A DNA stretch of 64,000 nucleotides from an uncultured Lachnospiraceae bacterium (GTDB lineage Bacteria > Bacillota > Clostridia > Lachnospirales > Lachnospiraceae), in contig CAJUKA010000007.1 of assembly GCA_910586585.1 (NCBI GenBank), positions 1 to 64,000 on the forward strand, given 5' to 3'. The position numbers were made by a program, and so were the translations under genes. The notes under the pieces were generated by a model. That model worked only from the letters and a program-made list of their open reading frames with translations. It ran no database searches and had not been told where the DNA came from. Shown in pieces: positions 53,241-61,921 of this stretch. Numbering within the stretch: the stretch's first letter is position 1; the number at the start of each line of letters is the position of its first letter.

Positions 53241-54341
53241 TTAAAATTCAATATTGGCTCTCTCTACAACTGCCGGAAGACACAACTGTGGATTAATTAT
53301 CGCCTCGTCTTCCAGCGCAAAACTTGATACAGTCACCCCAAGTTTTGCCATTTGCTGGACATCCATATGCTTCATATATCCAAGCGCCACACCCGCCATA
53401 AAAGCATCTCTTGTGCCGGAATAATTCATAACGCTATTGCTAAATCCCTCTACCATAAACTGTTCTTCTTCACAAACACAGTATGCCCCTTCGCTGCCCA
53501 TTGTAATAAATATATTTTTGGTGCCCTTCCCCAAAATGACATTTGCCGACTTTTCAAGAGAATGCCTGTCTGTGATCGTAACCCCGCTTATTGCTTCTGC
53601 CTCCTGCTGATTCACCGTGATAGCATACAACTGTCCAAGTACCGACTGAAGCTTATGTGCCTGACGAACCGATATTGCTTCTGCAAAAACAGGCGCTTTG
53701 CAGTTTTTACAAATATAATGTATTGTCTGTGTTGGAATATTAGTATCAATCACTACCATACGCGCCTTATTTAGCTGTTCAATTTTTGTTGAAAGGAATT
53801 CCGGATTGAGCTTTTCACAAATCCCCATATCTGAAACCGCATACTTTACAGCCCGTTTCTCATCTGTAAGATAAAGATACGTAGACGTATTTGTTCCTGC
53901 ACTCCTCAGCGAATCTGTTATATCAATCCCCAGCTCGTCACAGCTCTCAATCATTTTGTGTCCATACTCATCCCCGCCTATTGCAGTGATAAACCGTACA
54001 TTCACACCAAGAAGTCTCAAATTGTGGCATATATTCCTGGCTGCTCCGCCCAGCGACCAGAACATTTTTCCTGAACTGCATTGTTCTGCCTCAGATTCTC
54101 TGGTTACTATTTCTTCTTTTGAAATCCCGCCAATATCAATGTTTGCTCCGCCGATAACCATACAGTAGCTTGGACCATTTGTTACATATCCTTTTCCCAA
54201 AATATATCCCTTTTTCATCAGATTCGAAATATGTACCGCTGCCGAAGAGCGCGCGATTCCAGCTTTTGCAGCGAGTTCCTCCTGTGAAATCATCGGATTT
54301 TCTGTAATCCACTGAAATATCTGTGCTTCCCTGTTTGTCAT
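53241..54341 (-). CDS. PfkB-family kinase with N-terminal winged helix
   Basis: The 366-residue protein begins with a MarR/DeoR-like helix-turn-helix (1-52; ISQEELAAKAGIARSSAAVH), then a ribokinase-fold domain (58-366) with VIGGANIDIGG and SLGGAARNICHNLRLLG. This HTH plus PfkB plan is shared with pseudouridine-kinase-like enzymes. The signature that normally reads GAGDAF is GTRDAF: the catalytic Asp is kept, but the anion-hole glycine is Arg. It may phosphorylate a nucleoside or sugar, or serve as a sugar-sensing regulator. The start follows GGGAGGG. Confidence 0.85.
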   Translation of the reverse strand: MTNREAQIFQWITENPMISQEELAAKAGIARSSAAVHISNLMKKGYILGKGYVTNGPSYCMVIGGANIDIGGISKEEIVTRESEAEQCSSGKMFWSLGGAARNICHNLRLLGVNVRFITAIGGDEYGHKMIESCDELGIDITDSLRSAGTNTSTYLYLTDEKRAVKYAVSDMGICEKLNPEFLSTKIEQLNKARMVVIDTNIPTQTIHYICKNCKAPVFAEAISVRQAHKLQSVLGQLYAITVNQQEAEAISGVTITDRHSLEKSANVILGKGTKNIFITMGSEGAYCVCEEEQFMVEGFSNSVMNYSGTRDAFMAGVALGYMKHMDVQQMAKLGVTVSSFALEDEAIINPQLCLPAVVERANIEF

Positions 54342-54536
54342 AATCGCCCTCCCTTAGCAAATATTCTGTCAAATTATCCCTTTTTTCAACAATAAATCTT
54401 TTTTAATGATAGCATCCCCAAAAAACACTGTCAATGAAATCTGTTCTATAAAATCATTAAAGAATTATAACCATTACTGTTCACTCTTTCCAATAACAGG
54501 CAAAAATCTCTATTGGTAACGTTTGCTGCCTGAAGG

Positions 54537-54565
54537 TATACAAACAGACCAAACTTTGATATAAT
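54537..54565 (+). promoter_or_regulatory. Promoter of arcC
   Basis: TATACA (54537-54542), a 17-bp spacer and a perfect TATAAT (54560-54565). The 315-base gap 54342-54656 also has an imperfect repeat of CCAATA/TATTGG (54490-54495 and 54511-54516) upstream and is otherwise empty. Confidence 0.55.
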
Positions 54566-54656
54566 GGGCGTAAATGGATACTCAGAATCTCTTTTTGTCA
54601 ATGATTATGGGCATCCAGAATAAATAATCAGTTTTTTCGGATGGAGGATTTTTATA

Positions 54657-55604
54657 ATGAGCAAGAAAAAAGCAGTTGTTGCGCTTGGACATGATGCGCT
54701 TGGTTATACCACCTTAAAACAACATGATGCTGTGAGAAAAACTGCAAAAGCTTTGGCTGATTTGGTCGAAGCAGACTATCAGGTTACCATCACACACAGC
54801 AATGGCAGACAAGTCAGTATGATCCACAAGGCCATGACAGAACTTCACAGAGTTTATACCGATTACACCCCTGCGCCAATGTGTGTATGCTCTGCAATGA
54901 GCCAGGGATATGTAGGCTACGATATCCAAAATTCGCTGAAATCAGAACTTCTAAGCCGTGGAATTTCAAAGCCTGTCAGCACAATTCTGACGCAAGTTAC
55001 GGTCGATCCTTATGATGAAGCTTTCTATGAACCAAAAAAAGTAATTGGGCGCTACATGTCAAAAGAAGATGCTGATATTGAAATCAACAAGGGAAATTAT
55101 GTGATAAAAGAAGCCGATGGATACCGCAGAATTGTTGCCGCCCCACACCCTATTGATATTGTTGAAATTGACGCTATTCGAACACTCTCCGATGCAGATC
55201 AGGTCGTTATTGCCTGTGGTGGCGGCGGCATTCCTGTCATTGAACAGCATCATATTTTAAAAGGTGCCTCCGCAGTGATTGAAAAAGACTCCATTGCAGG
55301 AAAACTTGCAGCGGAATTAAAAGCGGATGCCCTCCTAATATTGACCAGTGTGGATTATGTATATCTGAATTTTGGAACAGACAATGAAACACCGCTTAAA
55401 TCCATGTCTGTTTCCGATGCAGAACAGTACATCAAAGATGGACAGTTTGGTGAGACAGACATGCTTCCTAAAATTACTGCCGCAATACAATATCTAAAAG
55501 CGGTCCCAACAGGCAAAGTCATCATCACCTCACTTGAAAAAACTGCTGATGCCATTCACGAAAAAATAGGAACCATAATCACAAGTACTACGAATAAGAA
55601 CTGA
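54657..55604 (+). CDS. arcC: Carbamate kinase
   Basis: The 315-residue protein matches carbamate kinases in length and motifs: KKAVVALGHDALGY at the start, VTHSNGRQV-type loop, VSTILTQVTVDPYDEAF, the conserved VIACGGGGIPVI, and LLILTSVDYVYLNFG. It makes ATP from carbamoyl phosphate, normally the last step of arginine or purine/allantoin catabolism. The usual GN(A/G)L opening is replaced by GHDAL, which is less common. No arcA/arcB or YgeW-type gene is in the window, so its pathway cannot be fixed. Confidence 0.93.
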   Translation: MSKKKAVVALGHDALGYTTLKQHDAVRKTAKALADLVEADYQVTITHSNGRQVSMIHKAMTELHRVYTDYTPAPMCVCSAMSQGYVGYDIQNSLKSELLSRGISKPVSTILTQVTVDPYDEAFYEPKKVIGRYMSKEDADIEINKGNYVIKEADGYRRIVAAPHPIDIVEIDAIRTLSDADQVVIACGGGGIPVIEQHHILKGASAVIEKDSIAGKLAAELKADALLILTSVDYVYLNFGTDNETPLKSMSVSDAEQYIKDGQFGETDMLPKITAAIQYLKAVPTGKVIITSLEKTADAIHEKIGTIITSTTNKN

Positions 55605-55641
55605 TTCTTCCTTATTCGATACCAGACAGGTTCCTTTGCTT

Positions 55642-56139
55642 TTATGATTCCTCATGTGCTCCTGTACAGAGTGTCAAAATCAGGGCACCTGCAAAAATAC
55701 CAAAATCGGACAAGTTAAACACCACTCCATTCCATTTTTCGGCAAGCTTTTGCACAATTTTTTGTCGACATTTTTCTGTATTGATATGAAATGAAACATA
55801 ATCGACCACATATTTTCGTTTCAGCCGGTCATACGTATTGCTGTAGGCGCCCCCTATTATGAATGCCAGCCCTGTTTTTAACAATCTTTTATCCTGTTTC
55901 TCAAGTGTTGCTGTAAAGATCCCTGTCATAAAAGCACTAAATACCAGCGAAAGCATTGCGATATTATGCTGATTCTTGTTCCCCATGTCAAACATGGCCC
56001 CTTTGTTGTGATATTTTTTTATCACAATTTTGCCATTTGCCATGGGTGTTTCTTCCCCGTCTTTTTTCTTTCTTTCTATCCAAAACTTTATAATACTGTC
56101 TGTGGTAAACAGCGATGCGGCTATCATCAAATATGGCAT
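55642..56139 (-). CDS. lspA: Signal peptidase II-like protein
   Basis: The ATG at 56139 follows GAGGTG by seven bases and gives 165 residues (a TTG lies further up at 56154). The two catalytic-Asp boxes of lipoprotein signal peptidase are visible: NTYDRLKRKYVVDYVSF and VVFNLSDFGIFAG. The earlier HNKGAMFDM matches the family 'N.GaaF' box. It would cleave prolipoproteins. The first membrane segment is short and the loop after it (IERKKKDGEETPMANG) is unusually charged and long, so this may be a paralogue of the housekeeping enzyme. Confidence 0.8.
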   Translation of the reverse strand: MPYLMIAASLFTTDSIIKFWIERKKKDGEETPMANGKIVIKKYHNKGAMFDMGNKNQHNIAMLSLVFSAFMTGIFTATLEKQDKRLLKTGLAFIIGGAYSNTYDRLKRKYVVDYVSFHINTEKCRQKIVQKLAEKWNGVVFNLSDFGIFAGALILTLCTGAHEES

Positions 56140-56196
56140 TCCTCTACACCTCAATCCTATGAATTTTTCTGAGCTTACCTATGCTTCAGCCAGATG

Positions 56197-56280
56197 AAAA
56201 ACGCCCGCTTTTGGCGTTTTTTCAAACATTAAGAAAAACTTAGGCGGCGTTCTTTGACGCCTTAGTTTTTCTTAATGTTT
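56197..56280 (-). terminator. Double hairpin after the lipoprotein gene
   Basis: A 9-bp hairpin with flanking A/T runs (56197-56205 with 56213-56221) lies next to a hairpin with perfect 17-bp outer arms (56224-56240 with 56264-56280) and an inner GCG/CGC stem. The set terminates the minus-strand lipoprotein gene and separates it from lspA. Confidence 0.8.
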
Positions 56281-56341
56281 TGTTCACACTATCACAGGTG
56301 CAGAGGATTGTCAAGTTCAAGTATTACTGATATAGTAGTCT

Positions 56342-57361
56342 CTAGCGGGAAACAGTTCCTTGTATTACAGTGTCCGCATTGGTATTGCTTGCTGTATTTG
56401 CATTATTGTCTGTATCCGTTGCTGTTTCTGTATTATTTGTTTCGCTATTATCTTCTACATTGCTTCCATTGCTTGTGCTTCCCTCATTTGTAGTCCCCGT
56501 TCCGGAAGTGTCTCCTAACTGATTCACATTCAGACGCGCAGGAAGCCCTCTATAAAATTCCTCCATATTATCATTGATCTGGAACTGGTTATTCTGAAGC
56601 ACTGTAATGTAATCCGCAACGATGCGGCCAAGGTTGCTGTCTTTGTTCGCCTGTGCAAACTGTTGATAATATTGCAGGGATTCCTGTGTGATGGTATTAT
56701 CTTGTTCGCCTTTATAAAAGTGCGGGATTCCCTCTGCGCCATTATAGCCGCCGGTTATTGCTTGTGTTGCTATTTCTTCATATAGTCTTGAAGCAGCTTC
56801 TGTTGATGCATTGTTTGGATATTTTTGCAAATGATGCTCAAATAAAACTGCTCTTTCAAGCATTTCCGAAAGTGTCATATTGATGACCTTGCGGTTCTCT
56901 TTGTCTGACATGACCATAGATGGCGTGTCCGACTCTAATTTCATAAGGTCCATAAATGCGATCATATCTTCCGGCATATACTGTCTGCTGTCTTCAAGTT
57001 CTGTAAAATCAATATTCCTGATATCACTGCCAAAGCTAAGAAGTCCTTTGAAAAAACGTTCTACATCATTCACGCCTGCACTGACAATATTTGTATTGAT
57101 GTATCCGATAATATCTTTTGGATCTGTATTCTCATCACCAAGCATGGTGTCAAATTCACGATATCCGTTTTCCGCCTCGGTATTGGCGCTGCTTTCTGTA
57201 GTGCCGCTCTCTTCTGTCTGCTGTGACTGATCCTCGCCCGTAAGCGGGTCTTTATTTTCGTTTGTCTCTTTTCTGTTTCCACATGCGGAGCTTGAAAGCG
57301 CACAAGCCAAGCATACTGCTGCCAGCACTGCTTTGCGAACTGCTAAATGATTCCTTTTCAT
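56342..57361 (-). CDS. Uncharacterised lipoprotein
   Basis: The 339-residue protein has a lipoprotein signal (SSSAC lipobox, Cys about 27), a Glu/Thr/Ser linker (28-65), a helical domain (about 68-270) and a 60-residue Asn/Thr/Asp-rich tail. I do not recognise the middle domain; it has no Cys or clear catalytic motif. The tail is low-complexity and probably crosses or lines the wall. It follows the subtilase gene in the same direction after 232 bases and could share its promoter. Confidence 0.8.
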   Translation of the reverse strand: MKRNHLAVRKAVLAAVCLACALSSSACGNRKETNENKDPLTGEDQSQQTEESGTTESSANTEAENGYREFDTMLGDENTDPKDIIGYINTNIVSAGVNDVERFFKGLLSFGSDIRNIDFTELEDSRQYMPEDMIAFMDLMKLESDTPSMVMSDKENRKVINMTLSEMLERAVLFEHHLQKYPNNASTEAASRLYEEIATQAITGGYNGAEGIPHFYKGEQDNTITQESLQYYQQFAQANKDSNLGRIVADYITVLQNNQFQINDNMEEFYRGLPARLNVNQLGDTSGTGTTNEGSTSNGSNVEDNSETNNTETATDTDNNANTASNTNADTVIQGTVSR

Positions 57362-57593
57362 ATAAATATTTCCTCCCTGTTTTTGCTGATAATTTATGCT
57401 TTATTAGCATTTCTCAGTTTCGGTAAAATATTCATATCAAAAAAATTTTATACTTTTCACATCGCAAGCAATTCTCAAGTTAGAAGCCTACACACTGTTT
57501 CAAAGTTCCGCACTCCCCCTTTCGTGCTTGTTTGGTTATCTGGGGAAGTGCTATTTTCACTTTATAATAAATTTTTATTTATCGTTATCTATT

Positions 57594-59321
57594 TTACCCA
57601 AGTCCCGCCAAAAATTCAAATACGCCTGAAATATTCAGGCGGCCATATCCCCACTCCCGATTCGGATATTCCAAATAGTTTTCTCTTGTCGCACCGCGAA
57701 TCAGGTAGTTTTTAATATTAATCGAATTGGCAATGACATCATTTTGGCGGACCACTGCCCACTCCATAAGCTGGGCACACCCCCCGGCTGTAATTGCCGC
57801 CGCCACGCTTGTACCGCTTCGTTCTCCAAAAGGCGTTGATACATCGACTCCTGGCGCTGCAATTTCAGGAACAATATAATTATCTCTGGCAAATCCTCTT
57901 CCAGAGGTCGGAGCGATGCTGTTATTGACAATCTGGTAGTTTGCTACTGTGACTGCACTATGTACGTATCCAGGCTCTGTTATGGTGGTATGAGGATCCG
58001 ACTGCAAAAAGTGCGTATCAGACGACAAAAAATCCGTGATGGGAAGCCAGATATCAAATTGCCCCCCTATGACATTTCCTTCTGAATTGATTCGGATAAT
58101 CCAGACCCCTTCTGTTGGATCTGAGAAGCGAAACCGGATTACTTCTGCACCAGACATTGCTTCCACAATCTGATAATCTATCAAAATCCTGGTTTTTTCA
58201 TAGATAAAAGAAAATTCCTGGGGTGTCGCACTCCTAAAATTATTCCATCGAATAATCTCTCCTCCTGGAGAACGTATGATTGCATTATAAAAATATGGCG
58301 CGTCTCCCCACAAATCCATCACGAATCCTTTTTCGTTTTCTCCAACGCGAAGTTCCACATCCTGATACGATTGCAGTTCTGTGATCCTTCCAAAAAAATG
58401 ATGTGCTGAATTCCCCTCATTGCCACAGGCTGTCACAAAGACATGACTTTTCTGCCGACTGATATAGTCAATATAATTTCCCAACATACCACCGCCTGTA
58501 TGGTCACCAAGACTCGTGCCGATTCCGAGACAGATAACAAGCGGACTTTTTAAAGGGACCACATATTTTTGCAAATACTGAATTGCCTGCAATAAATCCG
58601 ATTCACCATAGCAAGGTACACCCGATGGAATTTTATAATAGTCCTTCAAATACTGTTTCGCTTCTCTAAGCTTGACTACTGCAATCTGACAGCCGGGTGC
58701 TGCACCAATAAACCTGCCTCCCTCAATGGAACTGCCCGCCGCCAAACTTGCCATCACACTTCCATGGCCATTTGCATCTGTACTTGGCACCAAAGACAAC
58801 GGATCTGAGCTGATAAGCGCCTCATCTATCATCTCTTTTGTGTATTCTGAGCCATATTGAAACCCTTCCGGCGGAGTTCCCGTCTGAATCGTCTGATCCC
58901 AAATGCCTACAATGCGGGTTCTTCCTGATAAATCCCTGAAAACCGGCTCTTGATAGCGAATTCCTGTGTCAATGATTCCAACAGTCACACCATTTCCAGT
59001 CAGCCCCAATGGCTCTTCCTGCGCTGACAAAATTCCTGATGCCGCAAGCGCAAGAGTATTTAGATTCATGTTTTGCGCTGCTTCAAGCGGCTGAGCTTGA
59101 AAGTCTTCCATTAACCCATAGCATTTTGGGGTAAAAGAATATGAAGACTGACTCATATTGTAGCCCGTCAGTCGTCTTCGTTCTGCAAAATAAATTCCCC
59201 AACCATTTCCCAGCGAATGATAACAATGATCGATAGACTCATTGATGTATTCACTAGGAAGAATATCTGTTACTAAGATCTCTGCATAATCATTCGATAT
59301 AATACGCTCCTTACAGGTCAC
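57594..59321 (-). CDS. S8 subtilisin-like protease, Csp type
   Basis: The 575-residue protein has no signal peptide, a short prodomain (about 1-95), and the full catalytic triad: Asp in VGIIDTGI, His in DANGHGSVMA and Ser in SGTSVAAAI, with the oxyanion Asn in ACGNEGNS. An inserted jelly-roll-like region lies between about 330 and 460. This plan matches the Csp (CspB/CspC) germination-protease family of Clostridia, which activates the spore cortex lytic enzyme; other members are non-germination paralogues. The start is GTG at 59319-59321, supported by GAGGAAG. Confidence 0.88.
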   Translation of the reverse strand: MTCKERIISNDYAEILVTDILPSEYINESIDHCYHSLGNGWGIYFAERRRLTGYNMSQSSYSFTPKCYGLMEDFQAQPLEAAQNMNLNTLALAASGILSAQEEPLGLTGNGVTVGIIDTGIRYQEPVFRDLSGRTRIVGIWDQTIQTGTPPEGFQYGSEYTKEMIDEALISSDPLSLVPSTDANGHGSVMASLAAGSSIEGGRFIGAAPGCQIAVVKLREAKQYLKDYYKIPSGVPCYGESDLLQAIQYLQKYVVPLKSPLVICLGIGTSLGDHTGGGMLGNYIDYISRQKSHVFVTACGNEGNSAHHFFGRITELQSYQDVELRVGENEKGFVMDLWGDAPYFYNAIIRSPGGEIIRWNNFRSATPQEFSFIYEKTRILIDYQIVEAMSGAEVIRFRFSDPTEGVWIIRINSEGNVIGGQFDIWLPITDFLSSDTHFLQSDPHTTITEPGYVHSAVTVANYQIVNNSIAPTSGRGFARDNYIVPEIAAPGVDVSTPFGERSGTSVAAAITAGGCAQLMEWAVVRQNDVIANSINIKNYLIRGATRENYLEYPNREWGYGRLNISGVFEFLAGLG

Positions 59322-59391
59322 AGTTCTTCCTCTTCAAAAGAATTATTGTTATAATGTATGCCGCCAATCATCAATTGCCACACATTTTTTC

Positions 59392-59874
59392 TTATTTCTC
59401 AAAATATGCGAACCGTTCTTTGTAGCGTATATGCTTATGACTAATATGATAAAACACCAGTGAAACAATCACGATTCCCACTGCAATTCCAAGCGCAATC
59501 ACAAGTGTTTGTTTTGCAAATATCTTTGCTTTTATCTCATTGCCATCTACAATCGCGCGCATTGTATAATACAGGCGTCCGCCTGGCACCAATGGGATAA
59601 TTGATGGAATCAAAAAAACGGTCGCCGGCGCTTTCACAAGTCTGGCTAACAGTTCTGCATAAAGCGTTACAATTGTAGCTGGAATCAGATTCTGCAGCAA
59701 AAGCGACATTCCTGCCTCTGCGCACACACAATAAAGAAAAGTGGACAACACCCCGCCAACACACCCATAAATAATTTTATCCATTTTTGTATTGACATTC
59801 AGACAGTATCCTAATGTTCCGGTGGCTGTCGTCAAGATCATAATCCCATATTTTTCTATAAACTGCATTATCAT
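59392..59874 (-). CDS. Threonine/serine exporter, C-terminal half (ThrE type, DUF3815)
   Basis: The ATG at 59874 follows GGAGGATTGGT and overlaps the upstream stop (ATGA), giving 160 residues (the open frame extends to 59982). It has about five hydrophobic segments and the conserved FLIPSIIPLVPGGRLYYTM, typical of the second half of ThrE-like exporters. It works as a two-gene exporter with the upstream half. Confidence 0.88.
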   Translation of the reverse strand: MIMQFIEKYGIMILTTATGTLGYCLNVNTKMDKIIYGCVGGVLSTFLYCVCAEAGMSLLLQNLIPATIVTLYAELLARLVKAPATVFLIPSIIPLVPGGRLYYTMRAIVDGNEIKAKIFAKQTLVIALGIAVGIVIVSLVFYHISHKHIRYKERFAYFEK

Positions 59875-60653
59875 ACCAATCCTCCCATCAACATAATGGC
59901 AACACCAAACCCAGCCGCTATTGCAACTGCCATCATAAGCGCCTCTGCAAGCCGCAGTATTCCAGTGATGATGTCCCCACACATCATATCCCGCAGTGCA
60001 TTCATCAAATTGATTCCTGGAATCAAAAGCATAATACTTCCTATCATCACTTTATCTGTATTTTGTCCAATGCCTAGATAAATTGACAATATACACAAAA
60101 TTCCTGCCACAAGAGACGTAATCAAACTGTAAACAACCCTGTTTCTGCCATATGTGGAAAAGAAATATTCCCACAGATACATCAGCAGCGCAATGATGCC
60201 TGCAGCCAGGCCATCTCTTAGATTACCGCCAAAAAAAATAGCAAACGAAGATGTCAGCAAAAAATAACCGATAACTTTTGATTTATAAATACGCTTCCTG
60301 GCAGGAGCCATAATTTCTGTGATTTTCTGCCCAATCTCTTCACAAGTAGGTTTATTCTCACAAATATACCTGGAAAGCGCATTGAGTTCCTCTAGTTTTT
60401 TCAAATCGGTCGTACCAGGATTGATGCGCCTTGTAAGCGTAAAATTTTGGCCTTCTTCTGTTTTCCAACTCAATATAATCAAAGACAAAATCGTAAATAC
60501 ATCTACAATTCCGCCCCCATATGCCGTACATATGCGCACAATGGTATCTTCAACCCGCAATATCTCTGCACCGCAGCGCAGTAGTGTCTCTCCCATATCC
60601 AATGCACATTCCATCACAAGAGCCGGATTTTCACCACATTTTTTCCTGTTCAT
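59871..60653 (-). CDS. Threonine/serine exporter, N-terminal half (ThrE type, DUF1212)
   Basis: The 260-residue protein has a cytoplasmic first part with the family segment GETLLRCGAEILRVEDTI and about five membrane segments, including LLIPGINLMNALRDMMCGD. It matches the N-terminal half of ThrE; the two halves are separate genes here, as is usual in Firmicutes. The ATG at 60653 is used; a GTG six bases upstream is also possible after GGGGGA. The substrate is probably a small amino acid, from the family only. Confidence 0.88.
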   Translation of the reverse strand: MNRKKCGENPALVMECALDMGETLLRCGAEILRVEDTIVRICTAYGGGIVDVFTILSLIILSWKTEEGQNFTLTRRINPGTTDLKKLEELNALSRYICENKPTCEEIGQKITEIMAPARKRIYKSKVIGYFLLTSSFAIFFGGNLRDGLAAGIIALLMYLWEYFFSTYGRNRVVYSLITSLVAGILCILSIYLGIGQNTDKVMIGSIMLLIPGINLMNALRDMMCGDIITGILRLAEALMMAVAIAAGFGVAIMLMGGLV

Positions 60654-60836
60654 TCTCACTTATCCCCCATGTCAGATCAGATTACCACGTTCAAGTCATA
60701 TCTGAAACTTTGACTCAATTCCCCTTCGAAAACAAAGCTTCATTACCACATTATAATCATATTTCATTTTGCGCTGTTCGTCCATAACTTTTGCCTCCAA
60801 GATAACACTTTTTTATCGCGAGAACCCGTTATTTTC

Positions 60837-60865
60837 TTGACCGTTGTTTTTGAAAGTGTTATGAT
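60837..60865 (+). promoter_or_regulatory. Promoter of ptb-buk
   Basis: TTGACC (60837-60842), a 17-bp spacer and TATGAT (60860-60865) with extended TG. The transcript would start about 100 bases before ptb. Confidence 0.72.
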
Positions 60866-60874
60866 TTTAACGTA

Positions 60875-60940
60875 GCAATTAGAGCTTCTGCAGCTCTATT
60901 GCATTTAAGAATGACACTGCACGATCTGTTTTGTGCAGTT
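60875..60940 (+). other. Two hairpins in the ptb leader
   Basis: A stem with arms TAGAGCT (60880-60886) and AGCTCTA (60892-60898), extended by GCAAT/ATTGC outside, is followed by ACTGCAC/GTGCAGT around 60916-60940. Neither is followed by a T-run, so both probably shape or protect the leader. Confidence 0.5.
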
Positions 60941-60972
60941 AAAAATTTAATATTTAAAACGAGGTGTTTCAA

Positions 60973-61893
60973 ATGAGCAAAGGTTTTGAAGATTTACTAA
61001 AGAAAGTTTCCGAGTGCAGCCGCAAAACAGTATCTGTCGCTGTTGCCGAGGACGAGCCTGTTTTAGAAGCTGTAAAAGCAGCCAAAGAGCAGGGAACTGC
61101 TGATGCCATTTTAGTCGGCGATGAATCAAAAATCAATGAAATTGCAGCCCGTATGAACATGGATCTGACAGGGTTCGAAATTATCAATGAACCAGATCAG
61201 GTACAGGCTGCCCACACTGCTGTAAAACTTGTACATGACGGCAAAGCTGATATGTACATGAAAGGACTTATTGATACCAAGAACTTCCTAAAAAGTGTGC
61301 TTGACAAAGAAGTTGGTCTGCGCACAGGAAAAGCACTCTCTCACGTATGTGTATTTGAAATAAAAGGCATTGATCGTCTTTTGTTCCTGTCTGACGTTGC
61401 ATTTATGACTTATCCTACTCTCGAAGACAAAGTTTCCATTATTAACAATACGGTTGAAGTTTGTCATGCATGTGGAATTGCAGAGCCCAAGGTTGCTCCA
61501 GTTGCAGCGGTTGAGGTTGTCAATCCCAAGATGCCTTGTACTGTTGATGCCGAAGAACTTTCAAAGATGAGTGCAGAAGGCAAAATTACTGGATGCATTA
61601 TTGATGGTCCACTCTCTATGGATATGGCTATCGACAGCGCTGCCGCTGCGCACAAAGGCGGTACAGGCAGAAAGATTGCAGGAGACGCAGATGTGATTCT
61701 GTTTCCTGATATTCATTCCGGAAACCTTGTTTATAAAGTACTCACACATTTATGTGATGTCAAAAACGGCAACATTCTGACTGGTACAGCAGCTCCTGTC
61801 ATTCTTACATCACGCTCTGATACCTTTGAAGCAAAACTTCATTCCATCGCACTTGCTGCAGTTGTTGCTGAGGCTATGAAAGCTGCACAATAG
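60973..61893 (+). CDS. ptb: Phosphate butyryltransferase
   Basis: The ATG at 60973 follows GAGGTG and gives 306 residues (the frame is open nine bases further up). The protein belongs to the phosphate acetyl/butyryltransferase fold, with MYMKGLIDTKNFLKSVLDKE, SHVCVFEIKG and IDGPLSMDMAID, as in Ptb enzymes. It converts butyryl-CoA and phosphate to butyryl phosphate. It is 28 bases upstream of buk, forming the classic ptb-buk operon of butyrate producers that use the kinase route. Confidence 0.95.
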   Translation: MSKGFEDLLKKVSECSRKTVSVAVAEDEPVLEAVKAAKEQGTADAILVGDESKINEIAARMNMDLTGFEIINEPDQVQAAHTAVKLVHDGKADMYMKGLIDTKNFLKSVLDKEVGLRTGKALSHVCVFEIKGIDRLLFLSDVAFMTYPTLEDKVSIINNTVEVCHACGIAEPKVAPVAAVEVVNPKMPCTVDAEELSKMSAEGKITGCIIDGPLSMDMAIDSAAAAHKGGTGRKIAGDADVILFPDIHSGNLVYKVLTHLCDVKNGNILTGTAAPVILTSRSDTFEAKLHSIALAAVVAEAMKAAQ

Positions 61894-61921
61894 TGCCTAT
61901 TTCATTTAGGAGGAAAACCAT

